Origin: JADHUC01 sp964617665
GTDB lineage: Bacteria > Planctomycetota > Planctomycetia > Pirellulales > Pirellulaceae
DNA: 64,000 bases
Direction: 5' to 3'
NCBI GenBank assembly: GCA_964617665.1
Contig: CAZUAH010000006.1
Span: 1-64,000 of the forward strand
Shown piece by piece: positions 61,765 to 64,000 of this stretch (position 1 is its first letter; every line of letters begins with the position of its first letter). Position numbers and translations under genes: made by a program. Below the pieces are notes generated by a model. The model was not told the origin of the DNA, searched no databases, and saw only the letters and a list, made by a program, of their open reading frames with translations.

Positions 61765-64000
61765 TCAAAACGTTCGTCCGAAGTTGCGTTCCTGAGAGAT
61801 CGGTTTGGCGCCGGGCATGTCCATGCGCGGTGTGGCGTCCAGGGCCTGCTTGGCCTTCTGCAGGATACCGAGCAGTCGCTCGTACTCGGGATCGTCTTTC
61901 GATTTGAAAAGGGCTTTCCGGTCGTCGGCCAAGCCGTCGGCGGATTCGGCGAGATTGTTGATCAGAATGGGACTCCATTCCGGATGCGTCAGGTTGATCT
62001 GGCCGCGCGGGCTAAACTTATTGCTGCCGCCGATGACGATTCTTGCTTTGGGCATTCCCAGATGGTCCCAGAATGCATTGTACTCGGCGATCCACGGTTC
62101 CACTTGAATCAAACGGCCGCCGTCGCCTTGCGATGCAAAAACGCCGCCCTTGCCGGGCCGCGTTCTTGCGTAGGCGTCGCGGCCGCCGGTCGTGTGCGGT
62201 CGCGTCATCTCCCATGTGCCGTAGTAGGGGACATTTGCATCAATCCACGCGTAGATACAGCGCCGGCTCTGGTCGTCCATGTCGACGTCACCGTGCTTCG
62301 CTTCGATCAACTTCGTCAACTTGCTTACCCACGAACCGGTGGACAACGCCGGGAAGTTGCCGTTTGGGCCGCGGTTGATGTAGTAGTAATCGACGTAGCC
62401 TGGGAACACGAACGATTCGTACGCCATGTTGTAGAAACGTGTCTTGTCGCCCGACAGGTTGATACCACCGTCCGGTTTGGGGCCGTCGTGGCATTCGACG
62501 CAGTATCGGTCGAGGATCGGCTGTACCTGTTTGACGAAATCCACTGGCCCCGCGCCCCACGGCGGCGGCGTGATGCTGGCTGGCCGACTCTCCGTGCGGA
62601 GCGAGATGTAGTGTGTGGGTGGCGAACTGGCCCGATGTTCGTGGCATCCGACGCACGAGGCAAATTCTCCGGTGGTGATTTGGGCGACGGATCCCATGCG
62701 CTGCAGTTCTTTCCCGTCTTTGTCCAACGCGATGAAGAAAAGTTCAGAGTTCGACGGTGCCTTGAAGTAGGCGGAGCCTTCTTCGTCCACGGACACGGTT
62801 CCGTAATTGCACTTCACGTAGTACGAACCCTGACCGACAATCGGGTAGTGATCGTTGAAACGCAGCCCTTCGGTGTTGTACTTCTTCGGCCGTTGCGACA
62901 TGACGCGCAGCGCGGCCACTTGGCCTCGCCGCACGCCCTGTTCCAGTAAGCCTTGGTAAACGTCCTGCACATAGTAGACACCGTCGCCCGACTCTTGCGG
63001 GCAGTCGCCTGGGATCGCGCGAGGAAGCGGCCTTGGCGTTAGTGAAACCGGACTGAAGCAGGACGCGTCCGTTTTGTGCACCGGGCAGGTGTCACCGGTA
63101 TTGTGATTCAGGATGTACAGGTGATGATGTCGCGGGTCGTCGCCACCAAACGACACCAGCGACAGATCCTCGGTGAACGGAAACGGATCGGCAAACGCCC
63201 GCTCATACAACGTGTCGGCCTCCCGAGTTCCCACGCCCGTCGCGCGCCAGTTGTCGCCGGTGGCCAGATCCTTTTCCAACGGCGTCACATGCGTCACCTT
63301 CCACATGCTGTCGTAGCTCTCCAGCCCCCTGCTATGATCGACGATAGCCAAATCGCCGATCGGAATTCTGTGATGCGCGGCCCAGACGACGAGGACCTTC
63401 TGAGTGCTGGGGATTTCACGGCCACCGTAGACGGCATTGGGGATGCGGAACGTGTTGCCGTGGTACAGCTTCAGTTGACGCCCGTTGGGGTTGATAGTCC
63501 ATAGTCCCTCCCATGCAAAGATATTCTTGTCGTTATACTCCCAACGCGTACAAAGGATCGAACCATCTTGCAGGACGGACGGCGTCAGTGTGCACAGTGT
63601 CGTATAGTCGATGCGGCGCAGGTTGGATCCGTCTGCGGCGATCGCGTACAACGCACACGCGAGAAAGTTCTGGCACAACGAGTAGGATTCGACTCGCGAC
63701 GACGAGAAAATGATGCGCCCGTCAGGATAGTAGACGGGACTCACGTCGTGATACGGCCCGCTGGTCAACTGCCGAAGCCCGGTGCCGTCGACATTGATCT
63801 CCCAGATATGAAACGGATCGTCATTTGTCACCTTGTAGGAAAAGACAAGCTTTCGGCCGTCGTACGACGGGTTCATATTGAAGATGAAGCCCTTTTCCGT
63901 CTCGAAAACCACACGTTCGCCGTCACCGGGTGTCGCAGGATCGTAGACACAGATAGCCGCCCCAACCCCCGTTCGCTGCGAGAACATCACAGCATTGGTC
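61765..64000 (-). CDS. Dihaem HzsA-like protein with PD40 propeller, 5' end outside window
   Basis: Only the C-terminal part (at least 745 residues) is in the window; the frame is open to base 64000, with TNAVMFSQRTGVG aligning with HNTATMFQTGEIN of the 39.7-42.1 kb paralogue, so the signal peptide and first 70 or so residues lie outside. Propeller signatures YYPDGRIIFSSSRVESYSLCQN and SVLQDGSILCTRWEYNDKNIFAWEGLW are followed by two haem sites, CVGCHEHRAS and CVECHDGPK. A helical end contains MDMPGAKPI, matching RADMPGFELV of the paralogue. DUF6688-like gene follows within 20 nt. Confidence 0.8.
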   Translation of the reverse strand, partial: TNAVMFSQRTGVGAAICVYDPATPGDGERVVFETEKGFIFNMNPSYDGRKLVFSYKVTNDDPFHIWEINVDGTGLRQLTSGPYHDVSPVYYPDGRIIFSSSRVESYSLCQNFLACALYAIAADGSNLRRIDYTTLCTLTPSVLQDGSILCTRWEYNDKNIFAWEGLWTINPNGRQLKLYHGNTFRIPNAVYGGREIPSTQKVLVVWAAHHRIPIGDLAIVDHSRGLESYDSMWKVTHVTPLEKDLATGDNWRATGVGTREADTLYERAFADPFPFTEDLSLVSFGGDDPRHHHLYILNHNTGDTCPVHKTDASCFSPVSLTPRPLPRAIPGDCPQESGDGVYYVQDVYQGLLEQGVRRGQVAALRVMSQRPKKYNTEGLRFNDHYPIVGQGSYYVKCNYGTVSVDEEGSAYFKAPSNSELFFIALDKDGKELQRMGSVAQITTGEFASCVGCHEHRASSPPTHYISLRTESRPASITPPPWGAGPVDFVKQVQPILDRYCVECHDGPKPDGGINLSGDKTRFYNMAYESFVFPGYVDYYYINRGPNGNFPALSTGSWVSKLTKLIEAKHGDVDMDDQSRRCIYAWIDANVPYYGTWEMTRPHTTGGRDAYARTRPGKGGVFASQGDGGRLIQVEPWIAEYNAFWDHLGMPKARIVIGGSNKFSPRGQINLTHPEWSPILINNLAESADGLADDRKALFKSKDDPEYERLLGILQKAKQALDATPRMDMPGAKPISQERNFGRTF

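Noticed and set aside
61984..62949. 321-residue frame antisense to the third HzsA-like gene
   Set aside because: Mirror frame of a well-supported gene with no own motif.

Overview
The window looks like chromosomal DNA of a planctomycete, probably a Pirellulales-type marine or freshwater lineage. This is inferred from gene content: a type I sulfatase beside secreted beta-propeller proteins, a DUF1080 protein, three large cytochrome-c/PD40 proteins related to the hydrazine synthase alpha subunit, a CehA-like secreted hydrolase, MJ0042-type zinc-ribbon membrane proteins, an ECF sigma factor, a membrane-anchored Ser/Thr kinase and a DUF4332 protein. No rRNA, tRNA, CRISPR array, transposase or phage gene was seen.

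Layout. 0-4.3 kb is regulatory: a SpoIIE/PP2C-type sensor phosphatase, an ECF sigma factor and a zinc-ribbon protein. 4.4-11.9 kb looks like an acyl-lipid locus: a condensation/WS-DGAT-type acyltransferase, an acetoacetate-decarboxylase-fold protein, a sulfotransferase, an alpha-oxoamine synthase and an RND/MMPL exporter. 12-15.6 kb has a glycine amidinotransferase and a Tat-exported alpha/beta hydrolase. 15.9-22.1 kb has a Ser/Thr kinase facing a two-gene operon of a MotA/TolQ/ExbB-like protein with a long helical tail and a one-TM coiled-coil vWA protein; the pair resembles an ion-driven motor and is the most interesting unit here. 22.3-29.2 kb has the largest HzsA-like cytochrome and three RidA-superfamily units; two of these look like halves of one gene separated by an intact paralogue.

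29.6-42.1 kb holds a DUF1080 protein, a bifunctional PutA, a zinc-ribbon membrane protein, a histidine-rich secreted protein, a protein with a RiPP-leader-like N-terminus and an internal Tat/lipoprotein signal, a sulfatase-propeller pair and a second HzsA-like protein. 42.3-44.9 kb is a BlaI/BlaR1-type pair with visible operators, in which the sensor domain is replaced by five helical repeats. 45-50 kb has a second propeller protein, a TolC-like lipoprotein and a membrane protein. 50-56.7 kb has a phospholipase-C-like/DUF4332 fusion, a membrane-anchored hypothetical, an HD protein and an ABC-2 exporter whose permease carries a repeat-type soluble domain. 57.0-57.6 kb is a scar of two broken genes. 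57.6-64 kb has a CehA-like protein, gap, a DUF6688-like membrane protein and a third HzsA-like protein cut by the window edge.

Many genes are single transcription units with good Shine-Dalgarno sequences. Several gene ends carry GC-rich palindromes of the REP or terminator type. Annotated starts were usually moved to the ATG with the best Shine-Dalgarno.
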